Below are positions 1 to 5,248 of a DNA stretch of 5,248 nt, one piece after another; the stretch's first letter is position 1; every line of letters begins with the position of its first letter. The DNA is from Pseudomonadota bacterium. Lineage in GTDB: Bacteria; Pseudomonadota; Alphaproteobacteria; Sphingomonadales; Sphingomonadaceae. Both the position numbers and the translations under genes were made by a program. The notes below the pieces were generated by a model. It was not told where the DNA came from and did not search any database. It worked only from the letters and a program-made list of their open reading frames with translations. The stretch spans positions 1-5,248 of the forward strand of contig JAKOWQ010000022.1 in NCBI GenBank assembly GCA_029781465.1, given 5' to 3'.

Positions 1-853
1 CGGAATCGACGTGGGTATAGATCTGGGTGGTGGAAATGTCGGCATGGCCCAGCAGGGTCTGGAGCACGCGCAGGTCGGCCCCGCCCTCGAGCAGATGGGT
101 AGCGAAGGCGTGACGCAGCACGTGCGGACTGACCTTTTCGGGATCGATCCCGGCCCGCGCCGCGAGCGCGCGCAGCAACTGGAACAGCCGCACCCGGCTC
201 AGGTGCCCCTGGCGCCCGGTTGAAGGAAACAGGTGGCGCCCGCCTTCCGGCCGCAGCGCCATCCAGCGCGACAGCGCCGCGCGGGCCCGGGTGCTCACCG
301 GAACCATGCGTTGCTGCCCGCCCTTGCCGGTGACATTGAGGAACGGCGCATCGCGCGGCACCGCCGCCAGCGGCAGCGAGACCAGTTCGGTAGCCCTGAG
401 GCCCGATCCATAGAGCAGTTCAAGCAGCACCAGCAGCCGCACTGCCTCGGCCCGATCGCTGCCTGCCTCGTCCTCGGCGCGCGCGAACAGCGCCTCAATC
501 TCGCCGTGGCCGAGCAGACGCGGCAAGGGGCGGCGGCTGCGCGGGCGCGGCAAGGCCGGCGAGGGATCGTCCCCGCGCAGTCCCTCATCGACCAGAAAGC
601 CGAAGAACTGGCGCAGTGCGGAGCATTTTCGCGCCAGGCTCGACGCCGCGAGCCCCGCCCAGGCCTCACCCAGCGAGGCAAGATCTTCCGCCTGTGCCGC
701 GATCAGCGGACCGATAGCCTCCTCGGCCCCCTCAAGATCGCGCCGGTAGGCCGCAAGGGTGTTTACCGCGGCACCCCGCTCGGCGGCGAGCATGGTCAGG
801 AAATCGTCAATTTCCCTTGAAATATCAGCCTCTTGCCACGGCTTCGGCAGCAA
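1..853 (-). CDS. xerD: Site-specific tyrosine recombinase XerD, C-terminus cut by the window edge
   Basis: XerD, with XerC, resolves chromosome dimers at dif near the terminus by cutting and rejoining DNA through a tyrosine nucleophile. Read from a TTG at 851-853, 284 residues lie in the window. The N-terminal core-binding domain (about residues 15-105) contains NTLAAYRRDLE. The catalytic domain shows Arg153 in GLRATEL, Lys177 in TGKGG, His244 and Arg247 in HVLRHAFATHLL, His270 in LLGHADIS and the nucleophile Tyr279 in TTQIYTHV, so the catalytic set is complete. The wording LRHAFATHLLEGGADLRVLQ favours XerD over XerC. Roughly 10-20 C-terminal residues lie beyond position 1. The start is uncertain: the first ATG (791-793) would remove the IDDFL part of the first helix, so an upstream start is preferred. 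Options are TTG 851-853, which overlaps the upstream gene by 29 bases, or ATT 821-823 with a good ribosome site. It is the last visible gene of a minus-strand block. Identity is very sure; the start is not. Confidence 0.95.
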   Translation of the reverse strand, partial: MLPKPWQEADISREIDDFLTMLAAERGAAVNTLAAYRRDLEGAEEAIGPLIAAQAEDLASLGEAWAGLAASSLARKCSALRQFFGFLVDEGLRGDDPSPALPRPRSRRPLPRLLGHGEIEALFARAEDEAGSDRAEAVRLLVLLELLYGSGLRATELVSLPLAAVPRDAPFLNVTGKGGQQRMVPVSTRARAALSRWMALRPEGGRHLFPSTGRQGHLSRVRLFQLLRALAARAGIDPEKVSPHVLRHAFATHLLEGGADLRVLQTLLGHADISTTQIYTHVDS

Positions 854-2651
854 TCATCCGCGCTTCGGCGCCCAGCCCGACGCGGTTGAGCGCGCCGACG
901 ATGTGGTAGAGGTGCAGCGCGGTCATCTTGTCCCAGCCGTCACCCTGCATTCCCAGGCCGACCAGAACCGCCACCAGCGCCTGGTTGTTGACCGCCGCCG
1001 CCTGATCGATCAGCCGCGTCCAGTGGGTCTGGCGGCCCAGGTCCACCCCCAGCCGACCGGCGAACTCCCCGGCGGTCGCATCGTCGATCCGGCCCAGCGC
1101 GGCGAGGCCCGCCAGCAGGAAGCGCGACTTGCGGTAGGATTCGCTGTCATCGTTGCCATAGAACGAATTGAGCGTGCCGCTGTCGACCATCCCGCTGCGC
1201 TGCGGTGCCGCCAGCGCCAGCATTCCCCAGGCGATCCCGCCCTTTTCGGCCACGGCGCCCCAGCGCAAGGCGTTCTGATCGAGGCCCGCGGCAAGCATCG
1301 AGGCGACCAGTTCCGGCGCATCCTTGGAAAAACCACTCTCGGCGGGCAGCCGCGCGGCGGCATAGGCCGTCAGCACCTGGCGCGAATAGCGCGTTTCCGG
1401 GTCGGTACCGCCATCCCACAACCGGCGGATCGCGGCCATCCGGTCAGCGGCGGCGCCACCGGCATAGGCAGCGCGAAGATCGCCTGCGTAGGTGGCCCAC
1501 TGGCCGGTAATATCGTCGCGGCCATAGATCTGGCCGTAGAGATCGACCATCGCCGCGCTCGACAGGATCCCGGTCGCAGCGGCGCGGTCCGCTCCGGTCG
1601 CGCGCGCTTCCAGCCCCAGCATCGGGGCCGTCGCATTGATCAGCGCGTAGCGGCGCGGCGCATCCTTCATCAGCGCTTCGGGCGGGGTCAGCCCGACGGC
1701 GATGGTCAGGGCATAACGCCAGGGGTTCATGTCCTTGACCCCGTCCCATTCGATCTTGACCGCGCGGCGCCCTTCCCCGGCTGCCCCGGCATATTTCTGG
1801 GCCAGCAGCAGGTCGACCTTGGGCCAGGCGCCTTCGCGCGCCAACCGGTCAAGCTGGCCGATCCCGCCCGCCTCATCGCCCTGGAAGGCCGCGCAGACCG
1901 CGCGCAGCACCCGCCAGTCGGCATCCTTGCGCGTACCGCCGACCACTTGCACCACCGGACAGATCCCGGTGACATCGGCGGTGAAAGCATAGCTGTCGAG
2001 CGCCGCCTGGGTCAGCGCCGGGGTATAGTTTCCGGCATCGACATCCTGAACCAGCGCGCGGGCAGCCTCGCCCTCGCCCATCCGCACCAGCAGCGCGGCG
2101 CGCCAGGCGGCGAAATCGGCGGGATTGACCCCCGCCGGGGCATCGAGCCGCGAGGCCAGCGCCCGGCGCAGCAGGATATGGCCCCAGCGCGAAACCAGCT
2201 GGCCCGAATTGCGGGTCAGCGAAGCCTCGACCAGCCGGGCATCCTGCATCGCGAAGGACCGGGATACAAACCCGCCCTCATCCGCCGCGAGAATGCCAAC
2301 CCTGCTCATCGAGCGCCGCGCCGCCGCGGGCATGTCGTACTTGGGCTTGAGGCCGAGCAACTCGTCCAGCTCGTCGGGCGACATCGCCTCCAGTTCGGCG
2401 AGCGTGGGGATCTTCTTGCCCGCCGGGACAGCGGCGACTGCCCCGCTTGCCCCGGGGAGCGGCTGGACAACGGGGGTCGAAACCGCCGTCGGGGCATTGC
2501 CGCTGGTCTTGTTGACCGCAGGGGCGGAGGGCTTGGGCCTGGGCTTGTCAAACCCCGGGGGCAGCAACGATTCCGGCGCGTTCTGCGCGATCGCCAGCGC
2601 CGAGGTCAGCGCCATCAGCGCCGCGCCGGCAAGAATCGCGCCGCGCTTCAC
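825..2651 (-). CDS. Exported helical protein of unknown function, 608 aa
   Basis: I do not recognise a named family. The start is set at GTG 2649-2651, which overlaps the stop of the upstream small gene as GTGA and has GGAG at 2660-2663 on the minus strand with an 8-base spacer. That start places a typical signal peptide at the very N-terminus: Lys2 and Arg3, a hydrophobic stretch over residues 5-20, and AxA-like cleavage sites near residue 20 or 22. Residues 28-80 are rich in Pro, Ala and Val and are probably a flexible linker. Residues 81-106 (IPTLAELEAMSPDELDELLG and following) look like a short conserved segment. From about 110 to 608 the protein is Ala/Leu/Arg-rich and helix-like, suggestive of a TPR-like or other alpha-solenoid, though I could not define repeats. 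The only cysteines, Cys231 and Cys253, could form a periplasmic disulfide. There is no lipobox. Periplasmic or membrane-tethered location is inferred. The frame runs a further 63 codons upstream, but that part is Arg-rich and overlaps the small gene, so I excluded it. Confidence 0.85.
   Translation of the reverse strand: MKRGAILAGAALMALTSALAIAQNAPESLLPPGFDKPRPKPSAPAVNKTSGNAPTAVSTPVVQPLPGASGAVAAVPAGKKIPTLAELEAMSPDELDELLGLKPKYDMPAAARRSMSRVGILAADEGGFVSRSFAMQDARLVEASLTRNSGQLVSRWGHILLRRALASRLDAPAGVNPADFAAWRAALLVRMGEGEAARALVQDVDAGNYTPALTQAALDSYAFTADVTGICPVVQVVGGTRKDADWRVLRAVCAAFQGDEAGGIGQLDRLAREGAWPKVDLLLAQKYAGAAGEGRRAVKIEWDGVKDMNPWRYALTIAVGLTPPEALMKDAPRRYALINATAPMLGLEARATGADRAAATGILSSAAMVDLYGQIYGRDDITGQWATYAGDLRAAYAGGAAADRMAAIRRLWDGGTDPETRYSRQVLTAYAAARLPAESGFSKDAPELVASMLAAGLDQNALRWGAVAEKGGIAWGMLALAAPQRSGMVDSGTLNSFYGNDDSESYRKSRFLLAGLAALGRIDDATAGEFAGRLGVDLGRQTHWTRLIDQAAAVNNQALVAVLVGLGMQGDGWDKMTALHLYHIVGALNRVGLGAEARMIAAEAVARG
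829..834 (-). promoter_or_regulatory. Possible Shine-Dalgarno for xerD (AAGAGG)
   Basis: On the minus strand AAGAGG is followed by five bases (CTGAT) and then ATT at 821-823, which is in frame with xerD. The spacing would be ideal for initiation at that ATT. It lies too far (35 bases) from the first in-frame ATG at 791-793 to serve it, and downstream of the TTG at 851-853. The purine run also lies inside the last codons of the upstream gene, so it may be chance. Confidence 0.35.
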
Positions 2652-2809
2652 TGCGCCGGCTCCGGCAAGGCCACGGCTTCGGCCATCGGCTTCAGCGGTC
2701 GCTCGCCGCCGTCGGCCCAGGCCCAGCCGAGCAGCGCGCCCAGCGCCAGAATCCCAAGCGCGGCGAGCATCCATTCCTTGCGCCACTTCAATGCCACACC
2801 GCACCCCAT
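2648..2809 (-). CDS. Small single-pass membrane protein of unknown function, 53 aa
   Basis: This short gene encodes a basic N-terminus (LKWRKEW, residues 7-13), one hydrophobic segment at about 14-32 (MLAALGILALGALLGWAWA) and a short, Pro- and Ala-rich tail ending EPAQ. It is probably an inner-membrane protein. Evidence that it is real: codon third positions are strongly G/C as in neighbouring genes, the overlapping alternative frame reads as Arg-rich nonsense, and its TGA stop overlaps the GTG of the next gene in the translational-coupling pattern GTGA. The start is uncertain. ATG 2807-2809 is chosen because it keeps the basic residues before the membrane segment. ATG 2810-2812 and GTG 2795-2797 are alternatives. 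ATG 2768-2770 has the best ribosome site (AAGGA, 4 bases away) but would drop the basic residues. The family is unknown to me. Co-translation suggests that it works with, or anchors, the 608-residue exported protein; that is inference only. Confidence 0.65.
   Translation of the reverse strand: MGCGVALKWRKEWMLAALGILALGALLGWAWADGGERPLKPMAEAVALPEPAQ
2660..2663 (-). promoter_or_regulatory. Shine-Dalgarno deciding the GTG start of the 608-aa protein
   Basis: GGAG on the minus strand sits 8 bases before GTG 2649-2651. Together with the GTGA overlap with the preceding stop codon and the signal peptide that immediately follows, it supports the short 608-residue form over the longer open frame. Confidence 0.5.
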
Positions 2810-2812
2810 CAT

Positions 2813-2869
2813 CGCGAATACGCCCGAAGGCTTGCGCCACCGGTTAGCGCATCTATAGGCAGCCTCGCA
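2813..2869. promoter_or_regulatory. Divergent intergenic region between the minus-strand block and aroK
   Basis: This 57-base gap is the only space available for promoters of both divergent transcription units. It contains the palindrome CTATAG (2853-2858), which lends a TATA-like -10 element to both strands. Toward aroK a matching -35 exists. Toward the minus-strand block I found no convincing -35 at the right distance. Confidence 0.5.
2832..2859 (+). promoter_or_regulatory. Candidate sigma-70-type promoter for aroK-aroB
   Basis: TTGCGC (2832-2837) and TATAGG (2854-2859) are separated by 16 bases and resemble -35 and -10 elements. Transcription would be expected to begin near 2865-2867, only about 3-5 bases before the aroK ATG at 2870. 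No Shine-Dalgarno sequence precedes that ATG, which fits a leaderless or nearly leaderless message. Confidence 0.4.
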
Positions 2870-3445
2870 ATGGAACTCGATCAACAGTCGCTCTCACCCG
2901 CCCAGATCGAGGCGCTGGCGCGCCGTATCGATCGTCCGGTGGTGCTGGTGGGAATGATGGGCGTCGGCAAGTCGAGCGTCGGGCGGCGGCTGGCGCAGAT
3001 CCTGCACATGCCCTTCGTCGATGCGGACGAGGAGATCGAACGCGCCGCGCAGCTATCGATCAGCGAAATCTTCGAGCACTATGGCGAAGAGCATTTCCGC
3101 GACGGCGAGCGCCGGGTGATCGCGCGGCTGATCGATGGCCCGGGCACCCGCGCGGTGATTGCCACCGGCGGCGGCGCCTTCGTCAATCCCGAAACCCGCG
3201 CCCTGATCCTCGATCGGGCGATCGCGGTGTGGCTCGATTCCGAGGTCGAGGTGCTGCTCGACCGGGTCGGGCGCAAGGACAACCGCCCCTTGCTCAAGGC
3301 TGGCGATCCGCGCGAAATCCTCACCCGCCTGCGCGCCGAGCGCGAACCGGCCTATGCCCAGGCCCCGATCCATGTGAAAAGCGGCCACGGACCGCATTCG
3401 CGCACGGTTGCGAAGGTGCTGAAAGGGATCGAGCAATGCCTGTAG
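2870..3445 (+). CDS. aroK: Shikimate kinase
   Basis: Cytoplasmic enzyme that transfers phosphate from ATP to the 3-hydroxyl of shikimate, the fifth step of the chorismate pathway. The 191-residue protein has the P-loop GMMGVGKSS (Gly28-Ser36, with Lys34), the DAD motif (Asp51, Asp53) for metal and shikimate, FRDGE (Arg77) and TGGG (99-102) for shikimate, and the lid segment DNRPLL with Arg139. Arg158 in REPAY matches the conserved C-terminal arginine. All key residues are present. The length is slightly above the usual 170-180 because of about 20 extra N-terminal residues before the first strand. ATG 2870 is the only ATG ahead of the P-loop; no ribosome site precedes it. The 3' end overlaps aroB by 10 bases. 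Identity is very sure. Whether it is AroK or an AroL-type enzyme cannot be told from sequence alone, but the aroB linkage favours aroK. Confidence 0.97.
   Translation: MELDQQSLSPAQIEALARRIDRPVVLVGMMGVGKSSVGRRLAQILHMPFVDADEEIERAAQLSISEIFEHYGEEHFRDGERRVIARLIDGPGTRAVIATGGGAFVNPETRALILDRAIAVWLDSEVEVLLDRVGRKDNRPLLKAGDPREILTRLRAEREPAYAQAPIHVKSGHGPHSRTVAKVLKGIEQCL
3422..3428 (+). promoter_or_regulatory. Shine-Dalgarno for aroB (AAAGGGA)
   Basis: This purine run inside the end of aroK ends 7 bases before ATG 3436-3438. It supports that ATG as the aroB start even though the frame is open back to 3229. Confidence 0.6.
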
Positions 3446-4542
3446 TCCCGGTCGATATCGCCGGTGCCCCCTATGAGGTGCGGATCGGCACCGGGCTGCT
3501 TGCCGGTCTGGTCGAACAGTGCAGCGGGCGGCTGCGCAAGCGCCGGGTGCCGGTGGTTACCGACAGCCAGGTTCATGCCGCCTGGGGCGCGGTGGTTGAA
3601 AGCGCGCTGCATCAGGGCGGCCATGAGGCTGTCTGGCGGATCCTTCCCCCCGGCGAGGCGAGCAAGAGCTGGGAACAGCTGGCCGCCACGGTCGACTGGA
3701 TGCTGGCCGAAGAGGTTGAGCGCGGCGATCATGTGCTGGCGCTGGGCGGCGGGGTGATCGGCGATCTCACCGGATTTGCCGCCGCGGTGCTCAAGCGCGG
3801 GTGCCATTTCATCCAGCTGCCCACCACCCTTCTGGCGCAGGTCGATTCGAGCGTGGGCGGAAAGACTGCGATCAACACCGCGGCAGGCAAGAACCTGGTC
3901 GGTGCATTTCACCAGCCATCGCTGGTACTGGCCGACCTTGCCGTGCTCGACACCTTGCCCCGGCGCGAATTGCAGGCCGGCTATGCAGAGGTCGTCAAAT
4001 ACGGCCTGCTGGGTGACGCCGGCTTCTTCGCCTGGTGCGACGAACACGGGCAGGCGCTGCTCGATGGCGATGCTGCGCTGCGCGAATATGCCGTGGCCCA
4101 TTCGGTTTCGGCCAAGGCGCGGATCGTCAAGCAGGATGAGCGCGAAACCACCGGGCTGCGCGCACTGCTCAACCTGGGGCACACCTTCGGCCACGCGCTC
4201 GAGGCGCAGACCGGGTTCGGCGCGCGGCTGCTCCACGGCGAAGGGGTGGCATTGGGCATGGTGCTGGCGGCGCGCTTTTCCGCCCATCGCGGCCTGATGC
4301 CGCGCGCCAGCGCCGAGCATGTCGCCGCGCATTTTGCCGCGGTGGGCATGGCCAGCGAGATTTCCGCGCTGGGTCTCAACTGCGACGGGCATATGCTGAC
4401 CCGGCACATGCTGCACGACAAGAAGATGGACGCGGGCACCCTGCCCTTCGTGCTGATGAAGGGCATCGGTGAGGCATTCCTGGCCCGGGATGTCAGCCTC
4501 GACGAGGTTGCGGCCTTCCTCGATCAGGAGTTGCGGCGCTAG
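3436..4542 (+). CDS. aroB: 3-dehydroquinate synthase
   Basis: Cytoplasmic NAD- and metal-dependent enzyme that cyclises DAHP to 3-dehydroquinate, the second step of the chorismate pathway. The 368-residue length is normal for the family. The NAD-binding glycine motif is GGGVIGD (104-110). It is followed by PTTLLAQVDSSVGGKTAIN (129-147) and GKNLVGAFHQP (151-161), whose Lys143 and Lys152 are conserved substrate-binding positions. Expected zinc ligands are present: Glu185 in AEVVKYG, His249 in NLGHTFGHALE and His267 in LLHGEGVALGM; His253 fits the catalytic histidine. The open frame extends upstream to 3229, but that part is an Arg/Pro-rich shadow of aroK. ATG 3436 is chosen because the protein then begins with the usual short strand (VVPVDIAGAPYEVRIG) and has a ribosome site. 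It overlaps aroK by 10 bases, indicating one transcript and probable translational coupling. Confidence 0.98.
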   Translation: MPVVPVDIAGAPYEVRIGTGLLAGLVEQCSGRLRKRRVPVVTDSQVHAAWGAVVESALHQGGHEAVWRILPPGEASKSWEQLAATVDWMLAEEVERGDHVLALGGGVIGDLTGFAAAVLKRGCHFIQLPTTLLAQVDSSVGGKTAINTAAGKNLVGAFHQPSLVLADLAVLDTLPRRELQAGYAEVVKYGLLGDAGFFAWCDEHGQALLDGDAALREYAVAHSVSAKARIVKQDERETTGLRALLNLGHTFGHALEAQTGFGARLLHGEGVALGMVLAARFSAHRGLMPRASAEHVAAHFAAVGMASEISALGLNCDGHMLTRHMLHDKKMDAGTLPFVLMKGIGEAFLARDVSLDEVAAFLDQELRR

Positions 4543-4593
4543 GGCAGAGCGGCTAGCCACCCCGTTTCAATAGAAACCACACGGGAAGCCTGC
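4543..4593 (+). other. Short intergenic region with small inverted repeats
   Basis: This 51-base gap between aroB and the transporter holds an 8-base palindrome GGCTAGCC (4551-4558) and a perfect 5-base hairpin, GTTTC-AATA-GAAAC (4564-4577). Neither is followed by a T-run, so a rho-independent terminator is not supported. I see no convincing promoter, so read-through from aroB is possible. A weak ribosome site, GGAAG (4584-4588), precedes the transporter ATG by 5 bases. Confidence 0.4.
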
Positions 4594-5248
4594 ATGAGCG
4601 TCGCCGAAGCCACCCCCGAAATCGAAGCCCCCGCCCATGACCGGGCGTTTCTGGGCCATCCCAAGGGCCTGGGCTATCTCGCCTTCGTCGAGGGTTGCGA
4701 GCGGTTCTCCTACTATTCGATGCAGACCCTGCTGGTGCTCTACATGGTCAAGTACCTGCTGGTGCCCGATCGCATGGCGGGCGTGCTGGGGCTGACCTGG
4801 GCGCAGGGCGCGCTGTACAACGGGCTGGAAGGCCAGCCGTTGGCCTCGGCGATCTTCGGCGACTATACCAGCCTGGTCTACCTCACCCCGATCGCGGGCG
4901 GACTGATCGCGGACCGTTATCTGGGCCGCCGGGTGACCCTGCTGGCAGGCGCGGTGGTGATGGCGATCGGTCATTTCCTGATGGCCTTCGAGGGCATGTT
5001 CCTGTTCGCGCTGCTTTCGCTGATCGTCGGCGTCGGCCTGTTCAAGGGCAATATCGCCAGCCAGGTGGGCGAGCTTTACAAGCCCGACGACAACCGCCGG
5101 GCGATGGCGTTCCAGATCTTCTACATTGCGATCAACGTCAGCGTGATTATCGCGCCGCTGATCTCGGGCACGCTGGGCGAAAGGGTCGGCTGGCACTATG
5201 GTTTCGGCACCGCGGGCGTGGTCATGGTGCTGGGGCTGCTGCTCTACA
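4594..5248 (+). CDS. POT/PTR family proton-coupled peptide transporter, C-terminus cut by the window edge
   Basis: Inner-membrane importer of the major facilitator superfamily that uses the proton gradient to take up di- and tripeptides. The first 218 residues are in the window; family members usually have about 450-600. The family hallmark ExxER is present as Glu33, Glu36 and Arg37 in VEGCERFSYYSM on the first membrane helix. Further matches are the MFS loop GGLIADRYLGRR (102-113) after helix 2, GLFKGNIASQVGELY (148-162) with the conserved Lys151 on helix 4, and FYIAIN (176-181) at the PTR2 signature 2 site. Hydrophobic segments lie at about 41-57, 92-107, 115-132, 136-150, 173-192 and 204-218. 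Residues 1-23 form a polar cytoplasmic tail. ATG 4594 is chosen because it begins the first uninterrupted family-like stretch and has GGAAG 5 bases upstream. Substrate range cannot be judged. The DtpT-like group is the nearest I can name. Confidence 0.93.
   Translation, partial: MSVAEATPEIEAPAHDRAFLGHPKGLGYLAFVEGCERFSYYSMQTLLVLYMVKYLLVPDRMAGVLGLTWAQGALYNGLEGQPLASAIFGDYTSLVYLTPIAGGLIADRYLGRRVTLLAGAVVMAIGHFLMAFEGMFLFALLSLIVGVGLFKGNIASQVGELYKPDDNRRAMAFQIFYIAINVSVIIAPLISGTLGERVGWHYGFGTAGVVMVLGLLLY

Noticed and set aside
233..820. A 195-codon plus-strand frame opposite xerD
   Set aside because: It is the antisense of a complete set of tyrosine-recombinase motifs and has no domain of its own.
1..853. 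The tyrosine recombinase as an integrase of a mobile element
   Set aside because: The motif wording is that of housekeeping XerD, and neighbours are core metabolic genes with no attachment site, tRNA or phage gene in view.
2652..2840. N-terminal extension of the 608-aa protein to 671 aa
   Set aside because: The extra 63 residues are Arg/Gly-rich and overlap the small membrane-protein gene, and they would bury the signal peptide internally.
759..2858. A 699-codon open frame on the plus strand, opposite the 608-aa gene
   Set aside because: Its translation is dominated by Arg, Gln, Gly, Pro and His without any domain, which is typical of the antisense of a GC-rich gene. The minus strand offers a signal peptide, a ribosome site and a coupled neighbour.
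3229..3435. Upstream extension of aroB to 437 aa
   Set aside because: The added 69 residues are the Arg/Pro-rich +1 shadow of aroK, and ATG 3436 has both a ribosome site and the family-typical N-terminus.
3352..4560. A 402-codon minus-strand frame opposite aroB
   Set aside because: It is an antisense shadow of aroB with Gln/His/Arg/Gly-rich composition and no recognisable domain.
4567..5196. A 209-codon minus-strand frame opposite the peptide transporter
   Set aside because: Its composition (His, Gln, Arg, Asp) mirrors the complement of hydrophobic membrane codons, and the plus strand carries clear POT-family motifs.

Overview
The window reads as chromosomal DNA from a GC-rich alphaproteobacterium, most likely of the order Sphingomonadales (Erythrobacter/Novosphingobium-like). 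That placement is inferred from the strong G/C bias at third codon positions, the style of the encoded proteins, and the remembered habit of alphaproteobacteria to keep xerD next to aroK-aroB. It was not tested by any search. The window looks like core genome: I see no insertion sequence, phage gene, CRISPR array, tRNA or rRNA.

Layout. The left half (1-2809) is a three-gene block on the minus strand. In order of transcription it holds a 53-residue single-pass membrane protein (2648-2809), a 608-residue exported protein of unknown function (825-2651) and a XerD-type tyrosine recombinase cut by the left window edge (1 to about 853). The first two overlap by 4 bases (GTGA). The second and third overlap or abut, depending on the xerD start, so the block is very probably one operon. 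A 57-base divergent gap (2813-2869) separates it from the plus-strand genes aroK (2870-3445) and aroB (3436-4542), which overlap by 10 bases. After 51 bases comes a POT/PTR-family proton-coupled peptide transporter (4594 onward), cut by the right edge.

How the genes work together. AroB makes 3-dehydroquinate and AroK phosphorylates shikimate, two steps of the pathway to chorismate and the aromatic amino acids; their overlap suggests coupled production. XerD acts in chromosome-dimer resolution. The peptide transporter imports di- and tripeptides and may be transcribed with aroB or alone.

The window's real unknown is the pair of envelope proteins upstream of xerD: a tiny membrane anchor translationally coupled to a large, mostly helical, secreted protein with exactly two cysteines. 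Other points worth checking are the unusual xerD start, where no ATG or GTG fits the domain, and a possible leaderless aroK transcript. I found no clear evidence of a new defence or mobile system.
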